A stretch of DNA of 64,000 nucleotides, taken from assembly GCF_902809845.1 (NCBI RefSeq), contig NZ_CADDWI010000008.1, positions 186,001-250,000 of the forward strand. Reading direction: 5' to 3'. The notes beneath the pieces are model-generated. The model was not told where the DNA came from. It made no database searches and worked only from the letters and a program-made list of their open reading frames with translations. Positions 1-7,761 of this stretch are shown piece by piece. Position 1 is the first letter of the stretch; every line of letters begins with the position of its first letter. A program made the translations under genes and the position numbers. The DNA is from Chelativorans sp. Marseille-P2723. Its GTDB lineage: Bacteria; Pseudomonadota; Alphaproteobacteria; Rhizobiales; Rhizobiaceae.

Positions 1-1
1 G

Positions 2-211
2 TGGCAGCGCATTCGTGACTTCTTCCGCGATTCCGAAACGCTCTTCTGGGCGCGCCTCCAAGCGCTGCTCGGGCTTGTCGCGGCAGGCATGGCGGCGATT
101 GATCCCGTCTTGCTCCAGGCAGTGCTCACGCCCAAGGCATTCGCCCTTTACCTCTTCGCGAATGGCGTGATCACCGAGCTTCTGCGCCGCCGTCGCGCGG
201 ATGATTTGTGA
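2..211 (+). CDS. Phage holin-like membrane protein, 5' end outside the window
   Basis: An open frame enters from the left edge and runs 69 codons to a TGA at 209-211. The visible part has a hydrophobic segment (ALLGLVAAGMAAI), a second apolar stretch (AFALYLFANGVITELL) and a basic tail (RRRRADDL), as in small phage membrane proteins near lysis genes. It lies directly upstream of a spanin-like pair, which supports a holin or holin-like role, but no catalytic or diagnostic motif is visible. The stop overlaps the next start (TGATG), so the two are translationally coupled. The N-terminus is missing, so the true length is unknown. Confidence 0.55.
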   Translation, partial: WQRIRDFFRDSETLFWARLQALLGLVAAGMAAIDPVLLQAVLTPKAFALYLFANGVITELLRRRRADDL

Positions 212-459
212 TGCTTGGCTTGGCTTTTGGCACATGGGTGCGGATCGGCATAGGTGCCGCGCTGATCGTCGCATTGGGATGGTCCCACCTATCTGCTTAT
301 CGCGCGGGCCGCTCGGCCGAGCAGGCAGCATTCCTCAACCAGATCAGACAGGAGAACGAACATGCCGGCAAAACCGCTGAAGATTGGCGCGGTCACTATC
401 GCCTGTGCGTTGAGCGTGGCGGGCTGTTCGACTTCGAAACCGGCTCCTGCGACCGCTGA
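211..459 (+). CDS. Rz-like inner-membrane spanin (i-spanin) candidate
   Basis: This 82-residue protein starts at ATG 211, overlapping the stop of the preceding gene; a GTG at 208 is possible. It has one N-terminal membrane segment (about residues 10-27) and a polar, helix-prone periplasmic part (EQAAFLNQIRQENEHAGKTA). This is the architecture of phage i-spanins, which span the periplasm with a partner lipoprotein to fuse the membranes at lysis. The partner is present: a lipoprotein gene begins inside this one in the +1 frame. The assignment rests on architecture and context, because spanins diverge strongly in sequence. Confidence 0.6.
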   Translation: MLGLAFGTWVRIGIGAALIVALGWSHLSAYRAGRSAEQAAFLNQIRQENEHAGKTAEDWRGHYRLCVERGGLFDFETGSCDR

Positions 460-616
460 TGGACTGCGGCAGGTGGTGGGCACGTCACTCATCGGCGCGC
501 AAGGCAAGACACCCACTGATCAGGCGGCGATCGATGAAACCGCCGCAGGACTTTGCGGGGCCACAATCTGGACGCCATCAGAATGCGCAAGGCATGGGCG
601 TGAGAGCAGGCGCTGA
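362..616 (+). CDS. Rz1-like outer-membrane spanin lipoprotein (o-spanin) candidate
   Basis: This 84-residue protein is read in the +1 frame relative to the i-spanin candidate and overlaps its last 98 bases. Its ATG at 362 has its own ribosome-binding site (ACAGGAG, 7 nt spacing). The N-terminus is a lipoprotein signal peptide with lipobox SVAGC, Cys at residue 22, followed by a Pro/Ala-rich stretch (STSKPAPATA) as in Rz1 proteins. Lipidation would anchor it in the outer membrane to pair with the i-spanin. Such out-of-frame nesting is a known hallmark of Rz/Rz1 pairs. The C-terminal half beyond the overlap has no recognised domain. Confidence 0.65.
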   Translation: MPAKPLKIGAVTIACALSVAGCSTSKPAPATADGLRQVVGTSLIGAQGKTPTDQAAIDETAAGLCGATIWTPSECARHGRESRR

Positions 617-654
617 AACCAACAACACCAACAAGCATTGACAACGGGGACGAT

Positions 655-1044
655 ATGGCGGGCGAGCGCGAGGAAGCACAGATGCCAATGAGAGCGCCGA
701 CATGGCGATTCGAGTGGAACTTGAATACGATCGTCCTGCTGTTCGGCTTGCTCGCCGGCGTAGCAGCCTGGGGCGCGACATGGGAGCGGATGAGCTCCGG
801 GCAGGCAGCCAATCTGGGCGCGATTGATCGTCTCGACCGCCGTGTCACCTCCTTGGAGACAACGGCCCGTATGCTCGACAATCACGAATTGCGCATCAGC
901 AATGTGGAAAAGCAGGCGTCCGATGCTGCGACAGCCATGCGAGCCGTGGAGGCGGCCTTGAACGCTTTAGCCGCCGACATGAAGGTGACGAGAGAAATAT
1001 TGCAGCGGATCGAGGCGGCGCAGAATGGACGAAGGCCGCAGTAG
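655..1044 (+). CDS. Phage small coiled-coil membrane protein
   Basis: This 129-residue protein begins at ATG 655 after a weak GGGGAC ribosome-binding site. One transmembrane segment (TIVLLFGLLAGVAAWGA, residues about 25-42) is followed by about 75 residues of heptad-like helix (IDRLDRRVTSLETTARML and onward), predicting a membrane-anchored coiled coil. Proteins of this shape are common near lysis genes in Rhizobiales prophages, but their function is not established. It is the last plus-strand gene of the prophage end and is followed by convergent minus-strand genes. Confidence 0.6.
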   Translation: MAGEREEAQMPMRAPTWRFEWNLNTIVLLFGLLAGVAAWGATWERMSSGQAANLGAIDRLDRRVTSLETTARMLDNHELRISNVEKQASDAATAMRAVEAALNALAADMKVTREILQRIEAAQNGRRPQ

Positions 1045-1058
1045 TGAGCCCAGGCATT

Positions 1059-1232
1059 TCAATGCTCAGTCTTGCCTGCAAGATGCGTCGGCCAAGGAGC
1101 GCTGATCGCTTCTTTTAGTTCGCGGGCGATCTCCCGGCATCTTTGCCGCTCTGCTTCCGTGGCTTCCTCCCATTGCTTGCCGATCTCTATTTGACAGATC
1201 AAGGCAAGCTGATCTTCGCTCATTTCTCCCAT
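1059..1232 (-). CDS. Small prophage protein of unknown function
   Basis: This is a short acidic/basic helical protein (QWEEATEAERQRCREIARELKEAI). The open frame extends back to a GTG at 1334, but that upstream part is a Pro/Gly-rich stretch with no ribosome-binding site and crosses a run of nine C residues near 1246-1254. ATG 1232 or ATG 1223 (preceded by GGGAG) are more likely starts, giving 57 or 54 residues. It is the last gene of a minus-strand run of small prophage genes. No family is recognised. Confidence 0.4.
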   Translation of the reverse strand: MGEMSEDQLALICQIEIGKQWEEATEAERQRCREIARELKEAISAPWPTHLAGKTEH

Positions 1233-1344
1233 AGCACTTATTGGTCCCCCCCCCAATTGTAGCGGCCCGGCAGGCATGGGTTTATGGGGTGGCTTGCCGG
1301 GCCTAACCACGCCGCTCTTGGGAGGGAGCAGCACGGCTGGCCGT

Positions 1345-1599
1345 CTATAGTCTGCTAGCTGTGACTTGTGAATACCCGACTGCCTGCTGTTGATCGATCA
1401 GCGTCATCAGACGGCGGATTGTCGGCTCATAAGGCGTGGGCCTGCCCCTAAGCAGTCCGGCATAAGTATCCGCGCTCTTGATCCGCAAAGCCTCTTGCCC
1501 GACCTTGCGCGCGCCGTATTCCTTGCCTCCGTTCAGGGCCACCTGCCATGCCTTAAGGCATTCGGAGAGCGGGCGCGGATCGGTCTCCCAGTCGTACAT
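1345..1599 (-). CDS. Small prophage protein of unknown function
   Basis: This 84-residue protein starts at ATG 1599, overlapping the stop of the upstream gene as TGATG, which indicates coupled translation. The sequence (LKAWQVALNGGKEYGARKVGQEALRI) suggests a small DNA-associated helical protein and includes a segment resembling a helix-turn-helix (SADTYAGLLRGRPTPYEPTIRRLM), but I do not recognise a family. It belongs to a tightly packed run of four overlapping minus-strand genes. Confidence 0.5.
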   Translation of the reverse strand: MYDWETDPRPLSECLKAWQVALNGGKEYGARKVGQEALRIKSADTYAGLLRGRPTPYEPTIRRLMTLIDQQQAVGYSQVTASRL

Positions 1600-1859
1600 C
1601 ACTGTAACGGAGCAGCAAGCGCCGCCTCTACAAAGCGACGGTTCAGTCGCTCCATTTCATCGCGCATTAGGGCTAGAGCGGCAGGCACTACACGCTGATC
1701 GATCGGCCTATCAAGGCTTGCTACGACCTGGTTGATAGCCTCCTGTACCGAGGCACAGAAGGCAAGAACATCAGCCTTGGCGGCCTCTGGCAGCGGCAGC
1801 CTGTCCAGCTCAGAAAGGGTCTGTTCGCGCTCCTCGCGCATGATATCTTCAACGGTCAT
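1599..1859 (-). CDS. Small prophage helical protein of unknown function
   Basis: This 86-residue, highly helical protein (MTVEDIMREEREQTLSEL...) has no recognised domain. It overlaps the upstream gene by 4 bases (ATGA) and the downstream gene by a TGATG junction, so it is part of one translationally coupled prophage operon. An accessory role in phage DNA metabolism or regulation is only inferred from position. Confidence 0.5.
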   Translation of the reverse strand: MTVEDIMREEREQTLSELDRLPLPEAAKADVLAFCASVQEAINQVVASLDRPIDQRVVPAALALMRDEMERLNRRFVEAALAAPLQ

Positions 1860-2098
1860 TTCGGCTCTCCAAGGCTTTCATCTTGCAGCAATGCGAGCGC
1901 AGAGCGGGCGCGCCCCGGCCTGTCTGTTTCTAGCCACGCTCCGAGCTCATCCCGAAGCATTCTGAAAGTCGCACCATCCAGCACATCGCGGCTGTTGCGA
2001 AAGACAAGTACGCCGGCCCCATAGGAGGACCGGCTATCGTGGACTGTCCAGCGGAGAGCGCGTGAAGGCTCTCCGGGGATGTGGAGTATGTAGGGCAT
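1856..2098 (-). CDS. Small prophage protein of unknown function
   Basis: This 80-residue protein starts at ATG 2098, overlapping the upstream TAA as TAATG; an alternative GTG lies at 2104. The N-terminus (MPYILHIPGEPSRALRWTVH) and later text (RMLRDELGAWLETD) match no family I recognise. It is sandwiched between overlapping genes in the same operon as the ParB-like gene. Confidence 0.5.
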   Translation of the reverse strand: MPYILHIPGEPSRALRWTVHDSRSSYGAGVLVFRNSRDVLDGATFRMLRDELGAWLETDRPGRARSALALLQDESLGEPK

Positions 2099-2415
2099 TA
2101 CCAAACTGCCTTTCCGCTCACCGCATAACGGTACTCGCCATCCATCCAGCAGGCTTCGAGAAACGTTTCGATATCGCCGTTCTGCAGCAGGGCAACCCTG
2201 TCGTTATCGGACGCAGTCTGCTCAACGATGATGGGGTCTACGCCAGCGTTGAGAGCTGCGGCGAGGCTGTGGTGCCCGTCCATGAGAACCCGGAACATCT
2301 CTCCGCCAATCTCGAACGCGGGAGAAACTTGCACCTCGAAGTCATTAGCCGCCATCTTCTGGGCGACGATCTCTTCGTCAATGTAGTGCTGCGAGGTGAT
2401 GAGAGTGTTGAGCAT
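2098..2415 (-). CDS. ParB/sulfiredoxin-fold nuclease-like phage protein
   Basis: This 105-residue protein starts at ATG 2415, with AAAGGA 11 nt upstream; the frame stays open to 2466 without a better signal. The core LMDGHHSLAAALNAGVDPI matches the D-G-H-H-R/S-x-x-A motif of the ParB N-terminal/sulfiredoxin fold, which binds or cleaves nucleotides or DNA and is common as stand-alone proteins in phages. No helix-turn-helix domain follows, so it is not a complete partition ParB. It is the first gene of the overlapping minus-strand run. The fold call is moderately sure; the function is inference. Confidence 0.55.
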   Translation of the reverse strand: MLNTLITSQHYIDEEIVAQKMAANDFEVQVSPAFEIGGEMFRVLMDGHHSLAAALNAGVDPIIVEQTASDNDRVALLQNGDIETFLEACWMDGEYRYAVSGKAVW

Positions 2416-2525
2416 CGTCCTGGTCCTTTCCAGAGCCTCCGATGACCCCCGAGGCGCGGGTATCAACCCCTGTTGATGATTTAAACATAGAGCAATTTGC
2501 CCTATGTGTCAAGCGGTAAAATCGC

Positions 2526-2810
2526 CTAAGCGCTATTTCTCCGAACGCGGAAATATGCCGCCTCGACCGCGCGAGCAGCCTCGTCCTTTGTGTCGGCCAC
2601 GCCTCGATTGGACAGATGCACATTAAGATCAGGCAGGTAGCCGTTTACGGCCCAGTGCCAGTGCTTGGTCACCGCGCCGGGTTTGGTGCTGCTGTAGATG
2701 CGCCCGACAGGCCCGTCGACTCCGTCCGCGTGGCAGACGAAATCCTCCGATTTATCCGGCCAGGTGCGGGACCATTTGAGGCGGAGGGGTTTCGTCTTGT
2801 CACCGGTCAT
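2526..2810 (-). CDS. Prophage-end protein of unknown function
   Basis: This 94-residue protein starts at ATG 2810. It contains aromatic-rich text (KHWHWAVNGYLPDLNVHLSN) and a helical tail (TKDEAARAVEAAYFRVRRNSA) typical of small phage proteins acting on single substrates, but no family is recognised. The ribosome-binding site is weak. It is the last coding sequence before the tRNA-Pro fragment that marks the prophage boundary. Confidence 0.45.
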   Translation of the reverse strand: MTGDKTKPLRLKWSRTWPDKSEDFVCHADGVDGPVGRIYSSTKPGAVTKHWHWAVNGYLPDLNVHLSNRGVADTKDEAARAVEAAYFRVRRNSA

Positions 2811-2926
2811 TTCATTTTACACTTGACGCCGGAACCGCGCGTATTTGCTGGGGTCTCTTAGGCTGGCAATGTAAAACGGAATCGCGCAAGTGGCTGAAAC
2901 TGCTATATCATTCAGTTCGCTCACGC

Positions 2927-2973
2927 GACTGGGGGTCAAGGGGTCGTGGGTTCGAATCCCGCCGCTCCGACCA
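2927..2973 (+). repeat. 3' fragment of tRNA-Pro(GGG): prophage attachment site
   Basis: These 47 bases match the 3' part of a tRNA-Pro(GGG) from the anticodon loop (CTGGGGG) through a paired T arm (GTGGG-TTCGAAT-CCCGC), the acceptor 3' strand CGCTCCG, discriminator A and CCA. No CGGAGCG 5' acceptor strand and no D arm lie upstream, so it is not a full gene. Prophages that integrate in tRNA genes leave such a partial copy at one end; the intact gene would be at the other end, left of this window. Confidence 0.75.
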
Positions 2974-3024
2974 TCTTTCCCATTTTGGTAACCAGTTCCG
3001 CGACAAGGATGGACCTTGCCCTGT

Positions 3025-3102
3025 TCAGAAGACGAACAGGTAGAGCAAGATGATCACGACGACTGGAACACCAAGGAACCACAAAGCCAGCGCTCGCAGC
3101 AT
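3025..3102 (-). CDS. 25-residue single-span membrane microprotein
   Basis: ATG 3102 is preceded by a good ribosome-binding site (GGAG, 8 nt spacing). The frame encodes 25 residues, MLRALALWFLGVPVVV followed by IILLYLFVF, which is a single hydrophobic helix with one N-terminal arginine. Small one-helix proteins of this kind are often missed in annotation. It sits between the prophage attachment site and the exopolysaccharide cluster. Function unknown. Confidence 0.45.
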   Translation of the reverse strand: MLRALALWFLGVPVVVIILLYLFVF

Positions 3103-3153
3103 TTTTCATCTCCATTCCTGCCGATCATTCAACGGCTTGTGGAGGCGAACGCG

Positions 3154-4434
3154 TCATTTGGCGCTGGGTTCCGCCTTTTTTCCCTCGCGCAACGCAGACT
3201 GGTGACGTTGCTCAAGCGCCAGCATGCCCCAGAGCATGCCAAGAATCAGGTAGAAATGCCGCCAATGGTCGGTATCGATCACGGTTCCAAGAAGGATGTG
3301 GCCGACGAAGACCACGTAGGTGACAAGCAGATAGGGCTGCCAGGGGCGAACCCGGAAGAGGATGCGGAAGCAGGCCGCTAAGGTCCAGACCATGAGGATG
3401 AGCCAGGCGGCAAAGCCCAGCCACGAGTAGTCCAGCAGCGCCTTCAGCCAGATATTGTGCGTGTCCTCACCAAGCATCTGGCCGAATTCTAGCGGCCCGA
3501 TGCCGAGCGGATGCTCGATGGCCATCATGAAGCCGATCCAATGGCGGGCGAAACGGCCAAGCCGCGCCCCGTCATAGTCCTGTACCAGCCGCGCGCGTTC
3601 TGAAAAGAGCTCGGCCACTGCCGGAATCTGGAGGGCGACGATTAGCGTTACGGCCGCTATGGCAAGTGCCGCGCCGGTCATGGTCGCTATTCTGAGCCGG
3701 AGGGTAACGCTGCGGTGATGGATGAACAGGGCTAGCGTCAGCATCGCGGCGGAGACGATAAAAAGGCCCCATGCGCCCCGTGAGAAGGAAAGGAATGCCC
3801 CGAGAGTGATGATGAGGAAGGCGGGGGCTGCCAGAAACGCCGTGCGAGGACGGCCTGTCATCATATGGTGGAGGAGGAAGATGCCGGGCAGGGTGATAAA
3901 TGGCCCGAAGACGTTGGGATCCTCGAACACGCCTGCTGCCCGTCCGTAGCGCGTGAACATCTCGGCGCCCGGGAAGGCCCGGAAATAGCCAAGGATGCCG
4001 AACACTGACGTGACGACCGCCGCCGCCGACCAGGCGCGAAAGATAAGAGGGAGAAGAGGCGGCTCCGCCTCCACCACCGAGGCGAAGAACACGGCGGTTA
4101 GGGCAAGAAAAAGTGAGACAGCAATATAAAGAGGAATGCCGTTCAGATCGGCAAGCTGGCTCATGGAGATGATGCCGCCGATGTTGAAGAGCACCAGAAG
4201 GATGAGCAGCGGCATCACGTGCCGCGTGAAACGCAATCCGAACAGCCCCCACAGGCCCATGAGCCCGACCATGTAGATCTCGTAGGGCGCAGGCTCGCGC
4301 ACCACGAAACCGCAAAGGAAGACGCCCAGAACGATCGCGGATGCGCGCACCACTTCAATCAGCCGCGCGTCAATGATCCCTCGCCGCAGGGTAGGCGGGC
4401 GATTGTTGCTGTTTCGGGTGAGAACAGTGCTCAA
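3154..4434 (-). CDS. O-antigen ligase/polymerase family membrane protein
   Basis: This is a polytopic inner-membrane protein of about 426 residues with about 11 predicted spans. A central Wzy_C-like region (FLSFSRGAWGLF) and a C-terminal DTHNIWLKALLDYSWLGF segment match the conserved His region of O-antigen ligases and polysaccharide polymerases. It would polymerise or ligate lipid-linked repeat units in the periplasm. I place the start at TTG 4434, overlapping the upstream stop as TTGA; the frame is open to 4596, but that part lies inside the upstream gene and reads as non-membrane, low-complexity text. It is last in a minus-strand exopolysaccharide operon. Whether it is a ligase or a polymerase cannot be told from sequence. 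Confidence 0.75.
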   Translation of the reverse strand: MSTVLTRNSNNRPPTLRRGIIDARLIEVVRASAIVLGVFLCGFVVREPAPYEIYMVGLMGLWGLFGLRFTRHVMPLLILLVLFNIGGIISMSQLADLNGIPLYIAVSLFLALTAVFFASVVEAEPPLLPLIFRAWSAAAVVTSVFGILGYFRAFPGAEMFTRYGRAAGVFEDPNVFGPFITLPGIFLLHHMMTGRPRTAFLAAPAFLIITLGAFLSFSRGAWGLFIVSAAMLTLALFIHHRSVTLRLRIATMTGAALAIAAVTLIVALQIPAVAELFSERARLVQDYDGARLGRFARHWIGFMMAIEHPLGIGPLEFGQMLGEDTHNIWLKALLDYSWLGFAAWLILMVWTLAACFRILFRVRPWQPYLLVTYVVFVGHILLGTVIDTDHWRHFYLILGMLWGMLALEQRHQSALREGKKAEPSAK

Positions 4435-5963
4435 TAGGCGTTTCTTGTGTCGAGCAGGCGGATGGGCGTGAGCAGAAGGATTTTCAAATCGAACCACAAT
4501 GACCAGTTTTCTATGTAGTAGAGGTCGTATTCGATCCGCTTCCTGATCTTCTCCTCCGTGTCGAGTTCGCCTCGCCAGCCATTGATCTGAGCCCATCCGG
4601 TGACGCCCGGTTTCACCCTGTGGCGTGCGAAATATCCATCCACGACTTCATCGAACAGGCGGTTGTGCGCCTCGGCAGCCACCGCATGCGGCCGTGGGCC
4701 GACCAGCGAGAGCGATCCGAAGAGCGCGTTGAAGAATTGCGGCAATTCGTCGATGGACGTCTTGCGGATGAAACGTCCGATACGGGTCACCCGAGGATCG
4801 TCCCTCGTCACCGCCTTGCGGGCCGTGGGGTCGCTCTTGTCCGCATACATGGAGCGGAACTTGTAGACCTCGATCTCTTCATTGTTGAAGCCATGGCGTA
4901 TCTGCTTGAAGATGATCGGTCCCTTGCTGTCGAGCTTGATGGCTATCGCCGTGACAATCATGATTGGAGCAAAGAGCACGATCCCCAAAAGGCTGAAGAC
5001 AATGTCGAAGGCGCGCTTGGCCACTGAGTCCCAGTCATTGATCGGCCGGTCGAAAATATCGAGCATCGGGACCGAGCCGATATAGGAATAGGCGCGCGGC
5101 CGGAAACGAAGATGCGTGGAATGCGCTGAAAGACGGATATCGATGGGAAGCACCCAGAGCTTGCGCAGCATGGCCAGTACCCGCGCCTCCGCGGTAAGCG
5201 GGATGGACACGATAAGCATGTCGATCCGCGCGATGCGCGCGAACTCGATCAGCTCCTCGACGTTGCCGAGCTTGGGGTAGCCTGCGACCACTGGCGGTGA
5301 ACGCCTGTCATCGCGATCATCGAATATGCCGCAGATGCGGATGTCGTTATGAGGCTGCCGTTCGATGGAGCGGATCAGCGTCTCCGCATTCTTGCCTCCA
5401 CCGACGATTACTGCGCGCCTCTCGATGCGGCCGTTTCTCGCCCAACGGCGTATGAGACGCGCCGCAGCAAGGCGCAGCACGAACATCAGCGAAAGTCCGC
5501 TGGCATACCACGCCGCCAGCCAGAGGCGGGAGAACTCCGACGAGATTTTGAGGAAGAACAGCGCCATGGTCAAAAGCGCGAAAGCCGCCGACCATGCAAG
5601 AAGGATGCGTCCTGCCTGTGAGGCAGGGCTGCGCAGCGCCGGCATCTGGTAGGCGTCGGAGAATTCGAGGATTATGACTGTGGCCAGCGAGACGATCGTA
5701 ATGCTCGCCGGGTATTCCCATGATAGATGAGTGGATAGCCCCACATGCGCGGTATAGATCGCCATGCCAGCCAGAAGCAGCAACGCAAATTCTATGATCC
5801 GCATGAAGCCGCTTACCATCACGGGAGAGGTGTTGTCGTGGCGGTAGTGCTCCGCGACTTGCCGTGCAACGGCGTTAAGTTTCGGCCGCGGCCGCCGCGC
5901 CCGGGACTCCGGCAGGATTTCCACCGTCGATGCAGGACGGTGCTTGTACTCGACGTTGCTCAT
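4431..5963 (-). CDS. Undecaprenyl-phosphate sugar phosphotransferase (initiating polyprenyl glycosyltransferase)
   Basis: This 510-residue protein has the long-form architecture of WcaJ/ExoY-type enzymes: four to five N-terminal membrane spans, a central nucleotide-binding-like domain (RRAVIVGGGKNAETLIRSI), another membrane helix (AFDIVFSLLGIVLFAPIMIV) and a C-terminal bacterial sugar transferase domain with YKFRSMYAD, SIDELPQ, SLVGPRPHA and PGVTGWAQINGWRGE motifs. It transfers a hexose-1-phosphate from UDP-sugar to undecaprenyl phosphate, the first step of exopolysaccharide repeat assembly at the cytoplasmic membrane. Start ATG 5963; it overlaps the downstream polymerase gene by 4 bases. Confidence 0.9.
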   Translation of the reverse strand: MSNVEYKHRPASTVEILPESRARRPRPKLNAVARQVAEHYRHDNTSPVMVSGFMRIIEFALLLLAGMAIYTAHVGLSTHLSWEYPASITIVSLATVIILEFSDAYQMPALRSPASQAGRILLAWSAAFALLTMALFFLKISSEFSRLWLAAWYASGLSLMFVLRLAAARLIRRWARNGRIERRAVIVGGGKNAETLIRSIERQPHNDIRICGIFDDRDDRRSPPVVAGYPKLGNVEELIEFARIARIDMLIVSIPLTAEARVLAMLRKLWVLPIDIRLSAHSTHLRFRPRAYSYIGSVPMLDIFDRPINDWDSVAKRAFDIVFSLLGIVLFAPIMIVTAIAIKLDSKGPIIFKQIRHGFNNEEIEVYKFRSMYADKSDPTARKAVTRDDPRVTRIGRFIRKTSIDELPQFFNALFGSLSLVGPRPHAVAAEAHNRLFDEVVDGYFARHRVKPGVTGWAQINGWRGELDTEEKIRKRIEYDLYYIENWSLWFDLKILLLTPIRLLDTRNAY

Positions 5964-6041
5964 GGTTCACTAAAGCCGTTTATCGGCTGGTAACCCGCGC
6001 ATCTAAAGAATTCATTGATTGGATGGCTGCAAATATCCGTT

Positions 6042-7175
6042 TCAGCTTTCCGCAGTGGAAACACTTTGGTAGGCCTCGGCAATCCTGTCAGTCATTACCC
6101 GCACCGAGAACCGCGCCTTGAGCGCGTCGTATTGGGGCATCAGCGCGCGCCATGCAGGCTCGTCGGCAAGCGCAGCGGCCATCTTCCCGGCAAGCGCTTC
6201 GACTGTTGGTGCAACAAGCGCGGGGGAACTTCCGCCGAAGATTTCCGGAATGCCGCCCACTGCGGTCGCTACGACCGGCTTTCCTGCGGCCAGGGCTTCC
6301 ATGACGATATAGGGCATGGCTTCCGCGCGAGAGGGCACGACCATGATGCGGCCAAGGCTGAATGCGGCCCTTACGGGCATGGCGTCACGGAAAGCAACCC
6401 GATCCGACAGGCAGAGGGCGGCCGCCTGTGCTTCGTATTTTCCCCGATCGCGTCCGTCCCCCACCATAACTGCTGAGAGCTTGCGTCCGGTTCGCAGCTC
6501 CGCTTCCTTAAGGGCGTCGAGGAGAAGATCCGGTCCCTTCAGATCGCGCATCATGCCCACATAGAGGAAATCGGCGGCGCCGGAAGCGTCTGGGACCGGC
6601 GTGAATTCTTCCGGCCGTAGCCCGTTATAGATGACGCTGGCCGGCGCTCGCGGTTGTCCCACCTTCTCCTCGAAGGCACGTTTTTCATATTCCGACACGA
6701 AGAATATGTAGTCCGTGAGCGGCGCCATCAGCGCTTCGAGCATGAAGAAGAGGTGGCCGGCGGTTGAGCGCTTGTCGTAGTGCAGGCTTCCGCCATGGGG
6801 CGAATAGAACCGCGCGACGCGGCGCCCGCGCGCTTTAAGCGCGGTTCCGAATAGCCGGGCGTAAGCGCCGCCTTTTGCCCCATGCCCATGCAGGATGTCG
6901 GGTTGCATGCTGCGAACGAGACGAAGAATGCGCCGCGCGCTGTCAAGGTCACCGAAGCCCAAATGCCTTTGCATGGGCGTCCGTTCGATGCCTAGCGCAA
7001 GCGAGCCGCTGATCTGCTGGAACAGCCGGTCCTCAAAAGCACCGCCGGTGGTTGAATCACAAATAATACCTACTTTGTGCCCCGCAGCCGCCTGTGCCTC
7101 GCACAGATCGCGAACGTGGCGGAAAATACCACCAACCGGGGAACGGAAGCAGTGAACGATACGCACGTCTTTCAC
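6042..7175 (-). CDS. Glycosyltransferase family 4 protein
   Basis: This protein of about 377 residues has the GT-B fold signature of GT4 enzymes: an N-terminal HCFRSPVGGIFRHVRDL donor-side loop, a central glycine-rich segment (DFLYVGMMRDLKGPDLLLDAL) and the C-terminal E-x7-E motif (EAMPYIVMEALAAGKPVVA). It is a retaining glycosyltransferase adding a sugar to the lipid-linked exopolysaccharide repeat. GTG 7175 matches the family N-terminus (VKDVRIVHCF); the frame is open to 7259, and TTG 7190 sits close to a GAGAAGGA ribosome-binding site. It lies 22 nt after the Wza-like gene and before the phosphotransferase gene in the same operon. Confidence 0.85.
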   Translation of the reverse strand: MKDVRIVHCFRSPVGGIFRHVRDLCEAQAAAGHKVGIICDSTTGGAFEDRLFQQISGSLALGIERTPMQRHLGFGDLDSARRILRLVRSMQPDILHGHGAKGGAYARLFGTALKARGRRVARFYSPHGGSLHYDKRSTAGHLFFMLEALMAPLTDYIFFVSEYEKRAFEEKVGQPRAPASVIYNGLRPEEFTPVPDASGAADFLYVGMMRDLKGPDLLLDALKEAELRTGRKLSAVMVGDGRDRGKYEAQAAALCLSDRVAFRDAMPVRAAFSLGRIMVVPSRAEAMPYIVMEALAAGKPVVATAVGGIPEIFGGSSPALVAPTVEALAGKMAAALADEPAWRALMPQYDALKARFSVRVMTDRIAEAYQSVSTAES

Positions 7176-7197
7176 ACCGGGAGTTGGCAAATCCTTC

Positions 7198-7761
7198 TCA
7201 GAAAAGCCGTTCGCGCACGTAAACGGTGTCGCCGGGAAGCAGTGGATCGGAGGTGACAACGCGCCCCGTCATGACCTGTCCGTTGATATGGCGGGTGACA
7301 TCGACGGTGCCCTGATTAGCCCGGGGCGTGAAGCCTCCGGCAGCAGCAATCGCCTGCTGCACCGTCATGCCGGGAACATAGGAATACTGTCCGGCGCTCC
7401 CTACCTCGCCCATGATGAAGATGGGGCGATAACGGTCTATCTCGACCGTCACATCGGGGTCACGCAGATAGCCATTGCGCAATTTCTGCACGATCGCACT
7501 CTCGATCTGGGTGGCTGTATGACCGCGCGCAGGGACGGGCCCGATCAGGGGGAAGGAGATATATCCGGCTTGGTCCACGCTGTAGGTGTTGGTTAGATTG
7601 TCCTGGTCGAAGACTGTGATGCGCAGCCGGTCGCCCGAATCCATCACATAAGGTTGATAAAGAGCTTCGTGGAAGGCTGGAGGAGGCGGACGATAACCCG
7701 TGCAACCAGCGACGAGCCCTGCCACCGTGAGCACCATGAGGAGGCAAACCGGAAGTTTCAT
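7198..7761 (-). CDS. Wza-like polysaccharide export lipoprotein
   Basis: This protein of 187 residues starts at ATG 7761 with a lipoprotein signal peptide ending in LVAGC. The mature part has the Poly_export domain (LRITVFDQDNLTNTYSVDQ...SFPLIGPVPARGHT) followed by one SLBB-type domain (FIMGEVGSAGQYSYVPGMTV). Such proteins form or line the outer-membrane channel for exopolysaccharide. It is shorter than E. coli Wza (about 380 residues), as is common for single-SLBB rhizobial homologues. It is first in the minus-strand operon and divergent from the Wzc-like gene. Confidence 0.88.
   Translation of the reverse strand: MKLPVCLLMVLTVAGLVAGCTGYRPPPPAFHEALYQPYVMDSGDRLRITVFDQDNLTNTYSVDQAGYISFPLIGPVPARGHTATQIESAIVQKLRNGYLRDPDVTVEIDRYRPIFIMGEVGSAGQYSYVPGMTVQQAIAAAGGFTPRANQGTVDVTRHINGQVMTGRVVTSDPLLPGDTVYVRERLF

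Noticed and set aside
2881-2973. Complete tRNA-Pro gene
   Set aside because: No CGGAGCG acceptor 5' strand or D arm exists upstream; only the 3' 47 bases match.
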